Source: Methanolobus psychrophilus R15
GTDB lineage: Archaea > Halobacteriota > Methanosarcinia > Methanosarcinales > Methanosarcinaceae
Assembly (NCBI GenBank): GCA_000306725.1
Contig: CP003083.1
Coordinates: 1,798,001-1,862,000 of the forward strand
Length of the DNA: 64,000 nt
Direction of reading: 5' to 3'
This document shows positions 51,366-60,523 of the stretch, piece after piece (positions within the stretch are counted from its first letter, which is position 1; the number at the start of each line of letters is the position of its first letter). The position numbers were made by a program, and so were the translations under genes. Under the pieces are notes generated by a model. The model was not told the DNA's origin, ran no database searches, and was given only the letters and a program-made list of their open reading frames with translations.

Positions 51366-51932
51366 ATGAGCATGCCCGATAACAACGATATTGAAGACCC
51401 TGAACATCTGGATCGCCTGAAACTGTTCAGTGCTCTTGGTAGTGAGACGCGCCTCCGGATGCTGGAAAAGCTTACCGAGGGAGAGATGCATATCTCGGAA
51501 CTTGCCAGGGAGCTTCATATTTCTGTCCCTGTTGCAGCAAAGCATGCTAATATCCTTGAAGCTGCCGCACTTATCCAGCGCAAGGTATATGGTAAGACGC
51601 ACGTGCTTAAACTGAACAACAGGAATCTCTTCAATGCACTTGACATGTTCGCGCCATCCAAGACCGTTGAGGTCGAGAAAGGCGCTACACTGCTTGAAGC
51701 AATAAAGAAGGTGGCTGTAGTCGAAGTCCGGAATATAAGAGGTCAGGAGAATGTCGTTTCCACGAATGGTGAGGAAGGCTTCTTCGTTTACGAAGTTAAT
51801 GGTGAATTCTCTGACAAGACGGTGAACAATTTCACCTTCGATAAAAACTCCACAGTCATGTGGAAAAAGCTTGAACCCGTTAGCATCCTGAAGGTCAAGG
51901 TCCGGGTCAGGGATAAAGATACCACGAATTAA
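51366..51932 (+). CDS. ArsR-like winged-helix regulator with C-terminal domain
   Basis: 188 residues. The winged helix (about 15-85) reads LKLFSALGSETRLRMLEKLT, EGEMHISELARELHISVPVA and AKHANILEAAALIQ, as in ArsR-type regulators. The metal-binding ELCVCDL motif of ArsR is absent. The C-terminal about 90 residues (ATLLEAIKKVAVVEV, GEEGFFVYEVNGEFSDKTVN) form a beta-rich DUF4430-like domain, perhaps a ligand sensor. A TATA-like segment lies about 25 bases upstream (TTTATATAAG near 51333-51342), so it may have a very short leader. Target unknown. Confidence 0.82.
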   Translation: MSMPDNNDIEDPEHLDRLKLFSALGSETRLRMLEKLTEGEMHISELARELHISVPVAAKHANILEAAALIQRKVYGKTHVLKLNNRNLFNALDMFAPSKTVEVEKGATLLEAIKKVAVVEVRNIRGQENVVSTNGEEGFFVYEVNGEFSDKTVNNFTFDKNSTVMWKKLEPVSILKVKVRVRDKDTTN

Positions 51933-51945
51933 AGGCAAAGATTAT

Positions 51946-51989
51946 CTGAGAGTTAAAGCCTATGCTAAAGCAGGCTGTTATTCTCTCAG
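51946..51989 (+). terminator. Hairpin after the ArsR-like gene
   Basis: Arms CTGAGAG (51946-51952) and CTCTCAG (51983-51989), with an inner AGCC/GGCT pairing, begin 14 bases after the stop. A T-rich stretch follows from about 52010. It is a probable transcription terminator. Confidence 0.5.
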
Positions 51990-52116
51990 TGTCATTAACT
52001 CGTATTCATTCTTTTTTTTACTTTCATTTCATCTCTATTTTGCCTCTATAACTATCTGGAATACTTTCACCCCGCATGGTTCCAGCTTATATATTCAGGA
52101 AAGACATTAGTACGCA

Positions 52117-53259
52117 ATGATAAATCGGCACACTGCTAACGAACATCACTTCACTCTCACGGAAAGGATGAAAATACTCTCGGAGGGAACAAAGTATGAT
52201 AGTTGCAACCAGAGTGCGGTGTGCCATGCCTTTGGTCCCGACGGACGATGCATACAGCTCTACAAGACCCTTCTTACGAATGCATGTGCTGGTGAGTGTA
52301 CATACTGCCCCAACAGGTGTGGCCGTCATTCCACGCGCACTTCCCTTACGCCGGAAGAGATAGTAAAGATCACCTGGTCCTTTTACAGAAGAAATGCAGT
52401 TGAGGGGCTGTTCCTGTCTTCCGGGATAATCGGAGATGCCGAAAGGACCGCGGAAAAGCAGCTTGAAGTTGCAAAGCTCCTGCGCAGTCAGGGATTTACC
52501 GGGTATGTCCATATGCGTGTGATGCCAGGCACTCCTTTGTACTTGCTTGAGGAAATTGCGGACTACGCCAACAAGTTCGGTGTGAACGCCGAAACGACCA
52601 GTTCAGTTAACTATTCGGAGATATGTCCCAATTTCGATTACACCAGCGATGTACTCCAGCGCCTCAAATGGACAAGGGATCTGATAAATAAGAAACGGCG
52701 GGAAACTGGGTATGGGGGGCGAATTATTGGTGCCAACGACACGCAGTTTGTCGTGGGGGCCCTGGACGAACCTGACAGGGAGATAATCGGGACCGTGGAC
52801 AAGTTCATGGTGGAGTATGAGCTGAGACGCCCTTATTTTATGAGCTTTGACCCGGTCCCTTCCACGCCCCTTGAGAATAATCTTCCCTCCCCTAAATGGA
52901 GGGAGATCCGGCTTTATCAGACTTCCTATCTGCTGAAAGACTATGGCCTGAAAGCTTTTGATTTCGATGCTGTTTACGATGACAATGGCTTTCTGCTGGA
53001 CACCGATCCCAAGCTCCTTCTGGCGATGTCGCATCCGGAGCGGTTCCCGGTGAACGTGAACTCCGCAAGCAGGGATGAACTGTTACTTGTGCCGGGGATT
53101 GGCCCGGTAAGCGCGAACAGGATAATCCAGTCCCGGCCCATATCTTCCGAGAAGGAGCTCATGCGTATGGGCATTGTGGTCTCAAGGGCCCGGCCCTATA
53201 TAGAGATCAATGGCTGCAGGCAGACAAACCTTTCTTCCTTCATGGGGGCCGGCGCATGA
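52117..53259 (+). CDS. Radical SAM protein, putative DNA modification/repair (TIGR03916-like)
   Basis: 380 residues. The 4Fe-4S/SAM motif is CAGECTYC (CxxxCxxC), with further cysteines upstream (SCNQSAVCHAFGPDGRC). A C-terminal helix-hairpin-helix (FPVNVNSASRDELLLVPGIG) indicates DNA binding. The family is annotated as a putative DNA modification or repair enzyme and is normally followed by a TIGR03915-type partner, as here with a 4-base overlap. Reaction and lesion are not established. Confidence 0.9.
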   Translation: MINRHTANEHHFTLTERMKILSEGTKYDSCNQSAVCHAFGPDGRCIQLYKTLLTNACAGECTYCPNRCGRHSTRTSLTPEEIVKITWSFYRRNAVEGLFLSSGIIGDAERTAEKQLEVAKLLRSQGFTGYVHMRVMPGTPLYLLEEIADYANKFGVNAETTSSVNYSEICPNFDYTSDVLQRLKWTRDLINKKRRETGYGGRIIGANDTQFVVGALDEPDREIIGTVDKFMVEYELRRPYFMSFDPVPSTPLENNLPSPKWREIRLYQTSYLLKDYGLKAFDFDAVYDDNGFLLDTDPKLLLAMSHPERFPVNVNSASRDELLLVPGIGPVSANRIIQSRPISSEKELMRMGIVVSRARPYIEINGCRQTNLSSFMGAGA

Positions 53260-54101
53260 GTCCGCAGATGATAGCTTTTAAAGATAATGTGGAAGGGGTG
53301 CTCCTTGCATGTCATGAACTGTTGCAGCACCCTGATTCGGAGCTTCTTTTTGCAAAGGATATGGATGAGCTCAGGAGCAAGATCTCTTTCTCCGGGATTG
53401 AATCTGACCTGAAGGCTGTGGGGTTCAGGCCAGTGGCAAACTGTTCTGTCCTTGTGCAAAGTCTTCTTGGTAAAAGGAAGAGCCGCATGTCCGCAAGAGA
53501 CCCGGACGTGGAAGGTTATATCCGCCTGGTCCTCCGTCATTCTTCATGCGAGCCTACAGAGCTGGTTCGTTTCATGTGCTCCTGTGAAGGCAATGCAGAT
53601 ATGTTATATTCCGGCAAGACTCCCACAGGCAGGAAATATTACAATTATATGCGTGATGTGTCACGTTCCTATCACAGGTTGTCCATGTTCGCGCGGCCTG
53701 ACTTTGTGAACGGCATACTTTCGGTGAAAGTAGATTCCCCCCACAGGATTGGCGATATGTTCTGCCGCTGGCTCTCAGGAAAGAACCCGGACCTTCCTGT
53801 TGCTGTCATGGAAAAGGAAACTGCCTGGATCGGCAATGGTAGGTACCTGGGTCTTGAGAATTTCACGCATATTCGCTCCTCTTTCCTTGGAAGTCTGAAA
53901 TTTTCAAGGGAAACGGATGATGTTGATGACCTTTGGGATATCTATTATGATTCCCAGATGATACCTGTGAGGAGGAACAAAAAGCATGCTCAGCATCTGC
54001 AGCCCAAAAGTTCATCCGCCATTAGTGAGATGTCCGCACGGGACAGGTATAAGGTGGAAAGAGGCATCTCGAACTGCACTCTTGACAATTTTACCGGTTA
54101 A
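53256..54101 (+). CDS. TIGR03915-like (DUF4130) putative DNA repair protein
   Basis: 281 residues. LLQHPDSELLFAKDMDELRS, MRDVSRSYHRLSMFARPDFV and DNFTG near the end match the family found next to, or fused with, uracil-DNA glycosylase-like domains in bacteria. Here there is no glycosylase domain. It is translationally coupled (ATGA) to the radical SAM gene, and the two probably act as a complex on DNA. Confidence 0.85.
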   Translation: MSPQMIAFKDNVEGVLLACHELLQHPDSELLFAKDMDELRSKISFSGIESDLKAVGFRPVANCSVLVQSLLGKRKSRMSARDPDVEGYIRLVLRHSSCEPTELVRFMCSCEGNADMLYSGKTPTGRKYYNYMRDVSRSYHRLSMFARPDFVNGILSVKVDSPHRIGDMFCRWLSGKNPDLPVAVMEKETAWIGNGRYLGLENFTHIRSSFLGSLKFSRETDDVDDLWDIYYDSQMIPVRRNKKHAQHLQPKSSSAISEMSARDRYKVERGISNCTLDNFTG

Positions 54102-54133
54102 TTGTTTATGTTTAAAAATGAAAGGTAGTTTTC

Positions 54134-56248
54134 ATGTCGGTTGATATCAGGAGCTTACGTGATATACCCCGCATCGGGGACAAGATGGCCAAGCGCTTTA
54201 TAGAGCATTTCGGCAGTGAGAGCCTGGCCCTCGAAGCTATAGTAAGTGGTGATATTGCCAGCATTTCCCAGGTGGAAGGCATGGGACAACGTTATGCGAT
54301 TTCCCTTGTACACGATGTACAGTCTAAAAAAGACGGTGTCACAGTCTCTGATCTATTAAAGACCAGAGAAGCGATGGATGTGTATGAGAAAGTGCTTGAT
54401 CTTGTGAAAGGTTTTGCCCATACTTCCTATGCCAGGGATAAAATTAACATTTTCATTCCTTATCCTTCAAGCCGATCCGATATCATTCTGGAGATGCGCA
54501 GGTCCGTATCTTCCTATATGGAGACTGCAGCTCTCCTGCAGGATGATAAGGAAATAATATTTCTGCTCACGAAAGTAAAACAGCTCAATTTGAAATTCAC
54601 AATCCCTAAGGTGCGGGACAGGGTGGTCATAACAGCGGAGCAGAAGATGTTCGAGTATGCCAGGGAAAGGTTTGGCTCGATGCTGGATGTGCATCTGGCA
54701 AGGTCTCTTTCAGAGTTCATTGATACTGCAAGGGGTTACTCCCATGTTATTGCAGCAGATGACACTTACCTTGCCTTTGATTTCCCTGAAGATGTCAAAC
54801 CTGAGTTCCTGTCTGACCTGAAAAGTGCCGGGAACTGGCAAATTATCCCGGAGAAAGATATATCGGTATTTGCCAAAAACCTTGAGAGCATCACCTGCTC
54901 TATACAGGCAGTGCAATTGCTCCGCTCAAAAGGTATTAAGTTCTGTGCTAGCATTCCTGACAGTGATCTACTAAAACTTGCTTCTGTCCTGTCAGTGATA
55001 GATGAGAGCGGCAATATAACTGCGGGTACGGACAAGGAGGTTGACAGGCTGCGCTCTGCCACAACTGGCATTGATCAGTGTGTCACCGATGCCGTGAAGA
55101 ATGCCAACTCAAAACTGGATGAATGTCTTCTGAACAGTGAGTTCACACTGCGCGGACAGGAAATGCTGAAAGTGATGAAAGGGTCGGTGGAACTGAAGGA
55201 GCTTGTCGGGAAAAAGCTTCGTACATCCTATCATGCCGTTGTAAAGGAATGTGCCAGCGAGATATGCAACACGCTGAACCTGGAAAAGAAAGAAACTATC
55301 TTTATAGACTCATTATTCCCGGAAGAGATCACTCATCCGCTTGAGGCTGACCGCGAACAACTGACTGCCTTTAAACAGCATCTTGAGAAAAAGATTCTCA
55401 AAAGGCAGCTTGAGCACAAGCGCGAGGTTTCTAAGGTGCTTGCATCCTCCCTTGGAGTCGTCAGGGACATGGTAAGGGAGGTGCTGGACTTTGATGTTGG
55501 TTTTGCTATCGGGTGTTTTGCATCCGCTCACTGCCTGATCATGCCGGAAATAGTTGAAGGCCCTGGTTTTGGTTTTGAGAAGGGAAGGAACATGTTCATC
55601 CTTTCCAGGCATGGAAAAGTTGTCCCGATAGACTATTCGGTAGGTATGACCAGTTTCAGCCCGCAGGGCGATGCAAATCGCGTTGTGTTGCTCAGCGGAG
55701 TGAACTCCGGAGGTAAGACCTCCATGCTTGAACTTCTTGCACAGTCAGTCATCCTGGCACATATGGGCTTCCCGGTGCCGGCTTCCGCCTTTGAGATATC
55801 CTTTACTGACGGGATCTACTATTTTGCCAAATCAAAGGGTACCCTGGATGCAGGAGCCTTTGAAACAACGCTGACCGAGTTTGCCGTGGTTGCGGATGAT
55901 TCCAGTAAGCTTGTGCTGGTGGATGAGCTTGAATCAATAACCGAACCGGGAGCTTCGGCAAAGATAATTGCCGGTATACTGGAAGTGTTGGCAGAGAATA
56001 AGCAGAGCATGGCTGTGTTCGTATCTCACCTGTCGGAGCTGATACTGGAGAATACGGAAAGTAGTATCCGCGTGGATGGTATCGAGGCCAGTGGGCTTGA
56101 TGCCGACCTCAACCTTATTGTGGACCGGAGCCCCAGGTACAATTACATAGCAAAGAGTACGCCTGAACTCATAGTAGAGAGGCTTTCAAAGAAAACGAGT
56201 GGCAGGGAACAGGCCTTTTATGCAAAACTGAGGGAAAAGTTCAGGTGA
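54134..56248 (+). CDS. MutS-family ATPase with N-terminal helix-hairpin-helix
   Basis: 704 residues. The N-terminal about 60 residues contain two HhH motifs (LRDIPRIGDKMAKRFIEHFG and ISQVEGMGQRYAISLV). The long middle region is helical lever/clamp. The C-terminal ATPase has Walker A GVNSGGKTS (522-530), DAGAFETTL (the MutS signature region) and VLVDELESITEPG. It lacks an obvious N-terminal mismatch-recognition domain and Smr nuclease, as in archaeal MutS-related proteins of unsettled function. It begins 32 bases after the TIGR03915 gene, so the three genes form a likely DNA-repair operon. Confidence 0.88.
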   Translation: MSVDIRSLRDIPRIGDKMAKRFIEHFGSESLALEAIVSGDIASISQVEGMGQRYAISLVHDVQSKKDGVTVSDLLKTREAMDVYEKVLDLVKGFAHTSYARDKINIFIPYPSSRSDIILEMRRSVSSYMETAALLQDDKEIIFLLTKVKQLNLKFTIPKVRDRVVITAEQKMFEYARERFGSMLDVHLARSLSEFIDTARGYSHVIAADDTYLAFDFPEDVKPEFLSDLKSAGNWQIIPEKDISVFAKNLESITCSIQAVQLLRSKGIKFCASIPDSDLLKLASVLSVIDESGNITAGTDKEVDRLRSATTGIDQCVTDAVKNANSKLDECLLNSEFTLRGQEMLKVMKGSVELKELVGKKLRTSYHAVVKECASEICNTLNLEKKETIFIDSLFPEEITHPLEADREQLTAFKQHLEKKILKRQLEHKREVSKVLASSLGVVRDMVREVLDFDVGFAIGCFASAHCLIMPEIVEGPGFGFEKGRNMFILSRHGKVVPIDYSVGMTSFSPQGDANRVVLLSGVNSGGKTSMLELLAQSVILAHMGFPVPASAFEISFTDGIYYFAKSKGTLDAGAFETTLTEFAVVADDSSKLVLVDELESITEPGASAKIIAGILEVLAENKQSMAVFVSHLSELILENTESSIRVDGIEASGLDADLNLIVDRSPRYNYIAKSTPELIVERLSKKTSGREQAFYAKLREKFR

Positions 56249-56254
56249 GCTGAA

Positions 56255-56830
56255 CTAGAGTGTTCCCTTTGTGCTCTTTATGCTCTGTCCCTCAATAACT
56301 GTGGCTCTCTTAAGGGCGTATGCGAATGCCTTGAAAAGTGCCTCTATCTTATGGTGGTCATTATCTCCGTAGACGCTTGCGTGCATGTTGATTTTTGCAT
56401 GCTGGGCTATGGATTCGAAGAAGTGCCTGACCATCTGGGTACTGAACTCGCCTACTTTAGGAGATATGAACGCTGCTTCAAGTACCAGGTAGCTGCGTCC
56501 TCCGATGTCCAGGGCCACACTTGCAAGCGCCTCATCCATAGGAATACGGGCCTCGCCGAATCTGGCAATGCCGGCCTTGTCCTCGAGGGCTTTTGCGATT
56601 GCCTGTCCCAGGACGATGCCTGTGTCTTCTATGAGGTGATGGTCATCCACGATAAGGTCACCGCTGGCACTGACAACAAGATCGAAACCGCTGTGTTTTG
56701 AGAATGCCGTAAGCATGTGGTCGAGGAACCCTATTCCTGTATCAATGGTAGATGAGCCGGTTCCGTCCAGGTTGAGTTCTATGCGGATGTCAGTTTCGCT
56801 GGTCTTGCGTGAAATCTTTGCCTCTCTCAT
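56255..56830 (-). CDS. hisB: Imidazoleglycerol-phosphate dehydratase HisB
   Basis: 191 residues from the ATG at 56830; an upstream in-frame start at 56851 adds seven non-conserved residues. Manganese-binding motifs are [32 protein letters not shown] and [10 protein letters not shown]. Last gene of the minus-strand cluster hisG-hisA-hisB; the stop is convergent with the MutS-like gene 6 bases away. Confidence 0.96.
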   Translation of the reverse strand: MREAKISRKTSETDIRIELNLDGTGSSTIDTGIGFLDHMLTAFSKHSGFDLVVSASGDLIVDDHHLIEDTGIVLGQAIAKALEDKAGIARFGEARIPMDEALASVALDIGGRSYLVLEAAFISPKVGEFSTQMVRHFFESIAQHAKINMHASVYGDNDHHKIEALFKAFAYALKRATVIEGQSIKSTKGTL

Positions 56831-56871
56831 GGTGCACCCCGTGTTTATCAATTTCTACAATTATTCTATAA

Positions 56872-57612
56872 TTATACGTCTTTTTCAATAATAGTTATCG
56901 CTTCTGTCAGTGTGAACTTGCCTGTATAGAGGGCGCTTCCGACAACAACAGCTGAGGCGCCTGTTCTTTTGATGGCTATGAGGTCTGCAAGGCCTGTGAC
57001 TCCGCCGGATGCGATGACAGGGACACTGACGGACTTTACCAGTTCTTCAGTTGGTTTAGTGTTAACACCCTGCATAAGCCCCTCGGTATCTATGTTGGTG
57101 AAAAGCAGGCTACCTGCACCCAGTTTTTCGAACTTGATCCCCATCTCTACAGCAGTGTGCTCGGATTGTTTTTTCCAGCCTTCGATGGATATCTTTCCGT
57201 TGCGGGAATCAAGGGCAACATTGACATGCTCACTGCCAAATGAATCCGCCAGTTGCTTTACCAGTTGGGGATCATTGATGGCAGCAGTGCTGAGTATCAC
57301 CCTGTCAACCCCAAGCCTGAGCAGGCCTGCAGCATCCTCAAGAGAACGGATACCTCCTCCTACCTGGATGCTTATGCCCATAGGTTTACACTCTTTAACT
57401 ATCTCTTCTATGATGGGGGCGTTGTGGCGTGTACCATCGATGGCACCGTCAAGGTCGATAAGATGGAGGGTCCTTGCACCCTGGGATACCCAATCCTTTG
57501 CAACCGCCACAGGGTTATCAAGGCTTACAAGTTCGCTGCCGGGTACGCCCTGCACAAGCTGGACGCATTTACTATTTCTCATATCTACCGCGGGTATGAT
57601 CTCAAACGTCAT
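56872..57612 (-). CDS. hisA: ProFAR isomerase HisA
   Basis: 246 residues, a TIM barrel with FEIIPAVDMRNSKCVQLVQG at the start (catalytic Asp in PAVDM), GGGIRSLED and IASGGVTGLADL phosphate-binding loops, and the second catalytic Asp in TNIDTEGLMQG. It begins 8 bases after the hisG stop, so the two are probably co-transcribed. Confidence 0.96.
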   Translation of the reverse strand: MTFEIIPAVDMRNSKCVQLVQGVPGSELVSLDNPVAVAKDWVSQGARTLHLIDLDGAIDGTRHNAPIIEEIVKECKPMGISIQVGGGIRSLEDAAGLLRLGVDRVILSTAAINDPQLVKQLADSFGSEHVNVALDSRNGKISIEGWKKQSEHTAVEMGIKFEKLGAGSLLFTNIDTEGLMQGVNTKPTEELVKSVSVPVIASGGVTGLADLIAIKRTGASAVVVGSALYTGKFTLTEAITIIEKDV

Positions 57613-57620
57613 GGGAACAC

Positions 57621-58475
57621 CTAAGGCATCATCCTTTCAATAGGCATGACCAGTATATCTTTTGCCCCGGCCGCTTTAAGCTCGCTCACTGTTGCAAAGA
57701 TCATATCTGACTGGACCACGGCATGGACTGCAAGCATGGCTTCATCAGACTCTACTTTCATCACTGTGGGACCCGCAAGTCCCGGAAGCACCTTCTTGAC
57801 CTTCTCAAGGCTTTCGGCAGGTACGTTCATCATAAGATAGCGTTTTCCTTTCGCACGCAGCACGCTTTCAACAGCGGTCTTTATCTGGCCGATCTTGCCA
57901 TCCTTGTCCATGCTTTTCTTGTTCGCTATCAGGTAAACTGAAGAGGAAAAGACCTTCTCTATCATTTTGAGGTGATTGGTGACAAGAGTGGTACCTGAGC
58001 TTGAAATGTCCACTATCGCGTCGGCAATGCCGACATGCGGTGTCATCTCACATGCGCCACTGACCTTTATTATTTCTATCCCCACTCCTGCGTTCTCGAA
58101 GTACTTACGGGTGATATTTGGGAATTCCGTAGCCACACGCATGCCTTTAAGCTGCTCTGCGGATGTTATGGACGAATCTTCAGGGACCGCCAGTACAAGA
58201 TTGGCGCTTCCGAATTTAAGGTCCAGTAGCACTTCCACGCTGGCATCTGTTTCGTTTATTAGGTCAAGCCCGGTGATGCCTACATCTGCCGCACCGTCCT
58301 GGACATACTCGGGTATGTCTGCTGCCCGTGCGAAAAGATATGTTACTTCGGGATCTGTGGTTTTTGCAAAAAGCTTCCTTGTGGTGCCTTCAAGCACAGG
58401 GAGTCCCGCTTCCTTGAGCAGGCTGACTGTTGGGTCGTGCAGGCGCCCCTTATTGGGTATAGCAATACGTATCAT
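57621..58475 (-). CDS. hisG: ATP phosphoribosyltransferase HisG (long form)
   Basis: 284 residues from the ATG at 58475 with GGATC upstream; the frame extends 12 codons further without support. MIRIAIPNKGRLHDPTVSLL, DVGITGLDLINE and VDISSSGTTLVTNHLK are typical. The C-terminal ACT-like domain (from about 210) marks the long, histidine-inhibited form, which does not need HisZ. First gene of hisG-A-B. Confidence 0.96.
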   Translation of the reverse strand: MIRIAIPNKGRLHDPTVSLLKEAGLPVLEGTTRKLFAKTTDPEVTYLFARAADIPEYVQDGAADVGITGLDLINETDASVEVLLDLKFGSANLVLAVPEDSSITSAEQLKGMRVATEFPNITRKYFENAGVGIEIIKVSGACEMTPHVGIADAIVDISSSGTTLVTNHLKMIEKVFSSSVYLIANKKSMDKDGKIGQIKTAVESVLRAKGKRYLMMNVPAESLEKVKKVLPGLAGPTVMKVESDEAMLAVHAVVQSDMIFATVSELKAAGAKDILVMPIERMMP

Positions 58476-58787
58476 ATATGATCCTTCTGGTAAAAGTGAA
58501 TGGCCGGACATTTGAACGTTTGATAGGCCGGACAGCTGTCTGATGCTGTCCGGTGATGTTCGGTTGTTATTTGGAATGTTCTCTCAAAGTCCTTTATATG
58601 ATATAGATTTCACGCTGATGGAAGTATCCTTACATATTGCTTATATGCATAAATAATTACCTATGGTAATAATGATTAATGGATAATATTAAATAATACA
58701 TGGTTAGTTGATACAGAAAGAATACTTAATTATTTGTCCGATTATCTATTCTTATAATGTGTTATTTAATTCACATGAGGATATAAA
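58476..58787. other. Divergent hisG / methionine adenosyltransferase promoter region
   Basis: 312 bp. The hisG-proximal part contains a GGCCGGACA repeat and a perfect hairpin (separate entry). The rest is strongly AT-rich, with a TATA-like TTCTTATAATG near 58749-58759 about 35 bases before the MAT start, and GAGG at 58777-58780 as ribosome binding site. Confidence 0.55.
58528..58553. promoter_or_regulatory. Perfect hairpin upstream of hisG
   Basis: CCGGACAGC (58528-58536) and GCTGTCCGG (58545-58553) form a 9-bp perfect inverted repeat with an 8-base loop, 53-78 bases upstream of hisG. A partial direct copy GGCCGGACA occurs at 58502-58510. It could be an operator or a leader structure for the his operon; no regulator is identified. 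Confidence 0.5.
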
Positions 58788-59984
58788 ATGATGCGTAATA
58801 TCAATGTCGAACACCTGATACAAACGCCTATTGAAAAGCAAAAGATCGAAATTGTGGAGAGAAAGGGTATTGGTCACCCTGACAGCATTTCAGATGGTCT
58901 TTCGGAGGCAGTGAGCCATGCATTATGCAAAGAATACATCAAGAAATGCGGTTTCGTATTGCACCACAATACCGATGAGACGCAAATAGTGGCAGGCAGG
59001 TCCAGCCCGAAGTTCGGTGGCGGAGAGGTCATCCAGCCTATATACGCCCTGCTTGTGGGAAGGGCTACAAAGGAGTTCGAAGGTGTGGAGATACCTGCAG
59101 AGGCAGTGGCTCTTTCAGCTGCAAGGAATTACATCCGCAGGACGATAGTTGATCTTGACCTTGAGAGGGATATGATCATCGACTGTAAGATGGGCGCAGG
59201 CTCATCTGATCTTAGGGATGTGTTCAACAGGGCTAAGGTGCCGGTTGCAAACGACACTTCCTTTGGTATCGGCCACGCTCCCTTCTCAGAACTTGAGCAG
59301 ATAGTGTATGAGACCGAAAGGAAACTCAACACAGACCTGAAAAAGAAGATTCCGGGAATAGGTACTGATATTAAGGTCATGGGACTCCGGAATGACAATG
59401 ATATCACTCTGACAATGTGCTGTGGAATGGTCGGACGCCACATCGATGATATGGACCACTATATCAACATCAAGGAAGAGATGGTTGAATATGTCACCGA
59501 CCTTGCTATGAAGCATACTGAGAGAAATGTGTCTGCTTCCCTGAACACGGGTGACAATGAGTGCTGTGGTTCGGTCTTCCTGACAGTTACAGGTACATCC
59601 GCAGAGATGGGCGACGACGGTTCGGTAGGGCGCGGTAATCGCTGCAACGGTCTTATCACTCCGGGCAGGCCGATGAGCATGGAAGCCACCAGCGGCAAGA
59701 ACCCAATAAATCATGTTGGTAAGATCTACAACTTGCTCTCTACCCAGATGGCCAGGGATGTCGTAAAGGCTGTGCCTGAGGTGCAGGACGTCCACATACG
59801 CCTGCTGTCCCAGATAGGCAAGCCCATAGACCAGCCTCTTATGGCAAGCGCCCAGATAATCCCGCAGGACGGCGCGAATTTTGCATCCATCAGGACGGAA
59901 ACCGAGGCTGTCATGGATGAATGGCTGGCCAATATCACCAGGATCACTGAGATGCTGAGCAGGGGCGAGCTGGACACCTTCTAA
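58788..59984 (+). CDS. Methionine adenosyltransferase (archaeal type)
   Basis: Makes S-adenosylmethionine from methionine and ATP. 398 residues, the archaeal MAT length. Motifs include VERKGIGHPDSISDGLSEAV, HHNTDETQIVAGRS, DCKMGAGSSDLRDV and GRGNRCNGLITPGRPMSMEA. The start at 58788 (MMRNINVEH) is preceded by GAGG. It is monocistronic with a terminator at 60018-60054. Confidence 0.97.
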   Translation: MMRNINVEHLIQTPIEKQKIEIVERKGIGHPDSISDGLSEAVSHALCKEYIKKCGFVLHHNTDETQIVAGRSSPKFGGGEVIQPIYALLVGRATKEFEGVEIPAEAVALSAARNYIRRTIVDLDLERDMIIDCKMGAGSSDLRDVFNRAKVPVANDTSFGIGHAPFSELEQIVYETERKLNTDLKKKIPGIGTDIKVMGLRNDNDITLTMCCGMVGRHIDDMDHYINIKEEMVEYVTDLAMKHTERNVSASLNTGDNECCGSVFLTVTGTSAEMGDDGSVGRGNRCNGLITPGRPMSMEATSGKNPINHVGKIYNLLSTQMARDVVKAVPEVQDVHIRLLSQIGKPIDQPLMASAQIIPQDGANFASIRTETEAVMDEWLANITRITEMLSRGELDTF

Positions 59985-60017
59985 GCCGAAGCCTGTTTAT
60001 TCCTGCATATATCTGAA

Positions 60018-60054
60018 GGCACTTCGGCAGAGGTGCCCAATGATTCCTTTTTTT
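60018..60054 (+). terminator. Terminator of the methionine adenosyltransferase gene
   Basis: Stem GGCACTT (60018-60024) / AGGTGCC (60031-60037) with one G-T pair and a 6-base loop, followed by seven T residues at 60048-60054. It lies 34 bases after the stop codon. Confidence 0.65.
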
Positions 60055-60225
60055 GTACACTCTCTTGTTTCTGCTGTCAGTTTGTCCTTACCGGACTTAT
60101 CACTGTCTTACTTCTCCTGTCTTTCCAGGATTTAGCAGGTTTTGCGGCGAAAGAGATAAGTACGATTGTGCGTATTGGAGTGTTGCATCGCACAGCAATG
60201 CCGTGACGATTCATGGTTTGCAAGA

Positions 60226-60335
60226 CTCGCCTTAACTCAGTGGTAGAGTGCGCGGCTGTAGTATGGTTCATGTGACTTGTTCACACATACCGCGCAGGCA
60301 CCGCGATGTCCCCGGTTCGAGTCTGGGAGGCGGGA
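60226..60335 (+). tRNA. tRNA-Tyr (GUA) with a 38-nt intron
   Basis: The acceptor stem CTCGCCT/AGGCGGG starts with C1-G72, the archaeal tRNA-Tyr identity pair. The D-stem is ACTC/GAGT, anticodon stem CGCGG/CCGCG, T-stem CCCGG/CTGGG with loop TTCGAGT, and discriminator A. The anticodon loop is CTGTAG + A once bases 60262-60299 are removed. Splice sites fit a canonical bulge-helix-bulge: central helix CTGT/GCAG and 3-nt bulges AGT and GCA cut after the second base. CCA is not encoded. Confidence 0.92.
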
Positions 60336-60408
60336 CTTCCAAAACCAGAAAAAGGTTTATATGCTAAGAGTTCCTTTTAGGGGTGCTCAAAAGCGATAAC
60401 CTCCGCGT

Positions 60409-60481
60409 GTCCGAATAGTGTAGAGGCCTATCATGAAGCCCTGTCGAGGCTTCGACCCGGGTTCGAATCCCGGTTCGGGCG
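60409..60481 (+). tRNA. tRNA-Asp (GUC)
   Basis: The acceptor stem GTCCGAA/TTCGGGC has one T-G pair and discriminator G. The anticodon stem-loop is GAAGCC CTGTCGA GGCTTC with anticodon GTC, and the T-arm contains CCGGGTTCGAATCCCGG. No intron. A TATA-like GGTTTATATG at 60353-60362 lies about 50 bases upstream. Confidence 0.95.
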
Positions 60482-60490
60482 CTAAATCTT

Positions 60491-60523
60491 AAATCCCGGT
60501 TTTTCCGGGATTTTTCTTTTTTT
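60491..60523 (+). terminator. Terminator after tRNA-Asp
   Basis: Perfect 9-bp stem AAATCCCGG (60491-60499) / CCGGGATTT (60505-60513) with a 5-base loop and a T-rich tail to 60523. Confidence 0.75.

Noticed and set aside
56969-57643. Plus-strand 224-codon open frame opposite hisA
   Set aside because: Antisense to a complete hisA; low-complexity Ser/Pro/Thr content and no motif.
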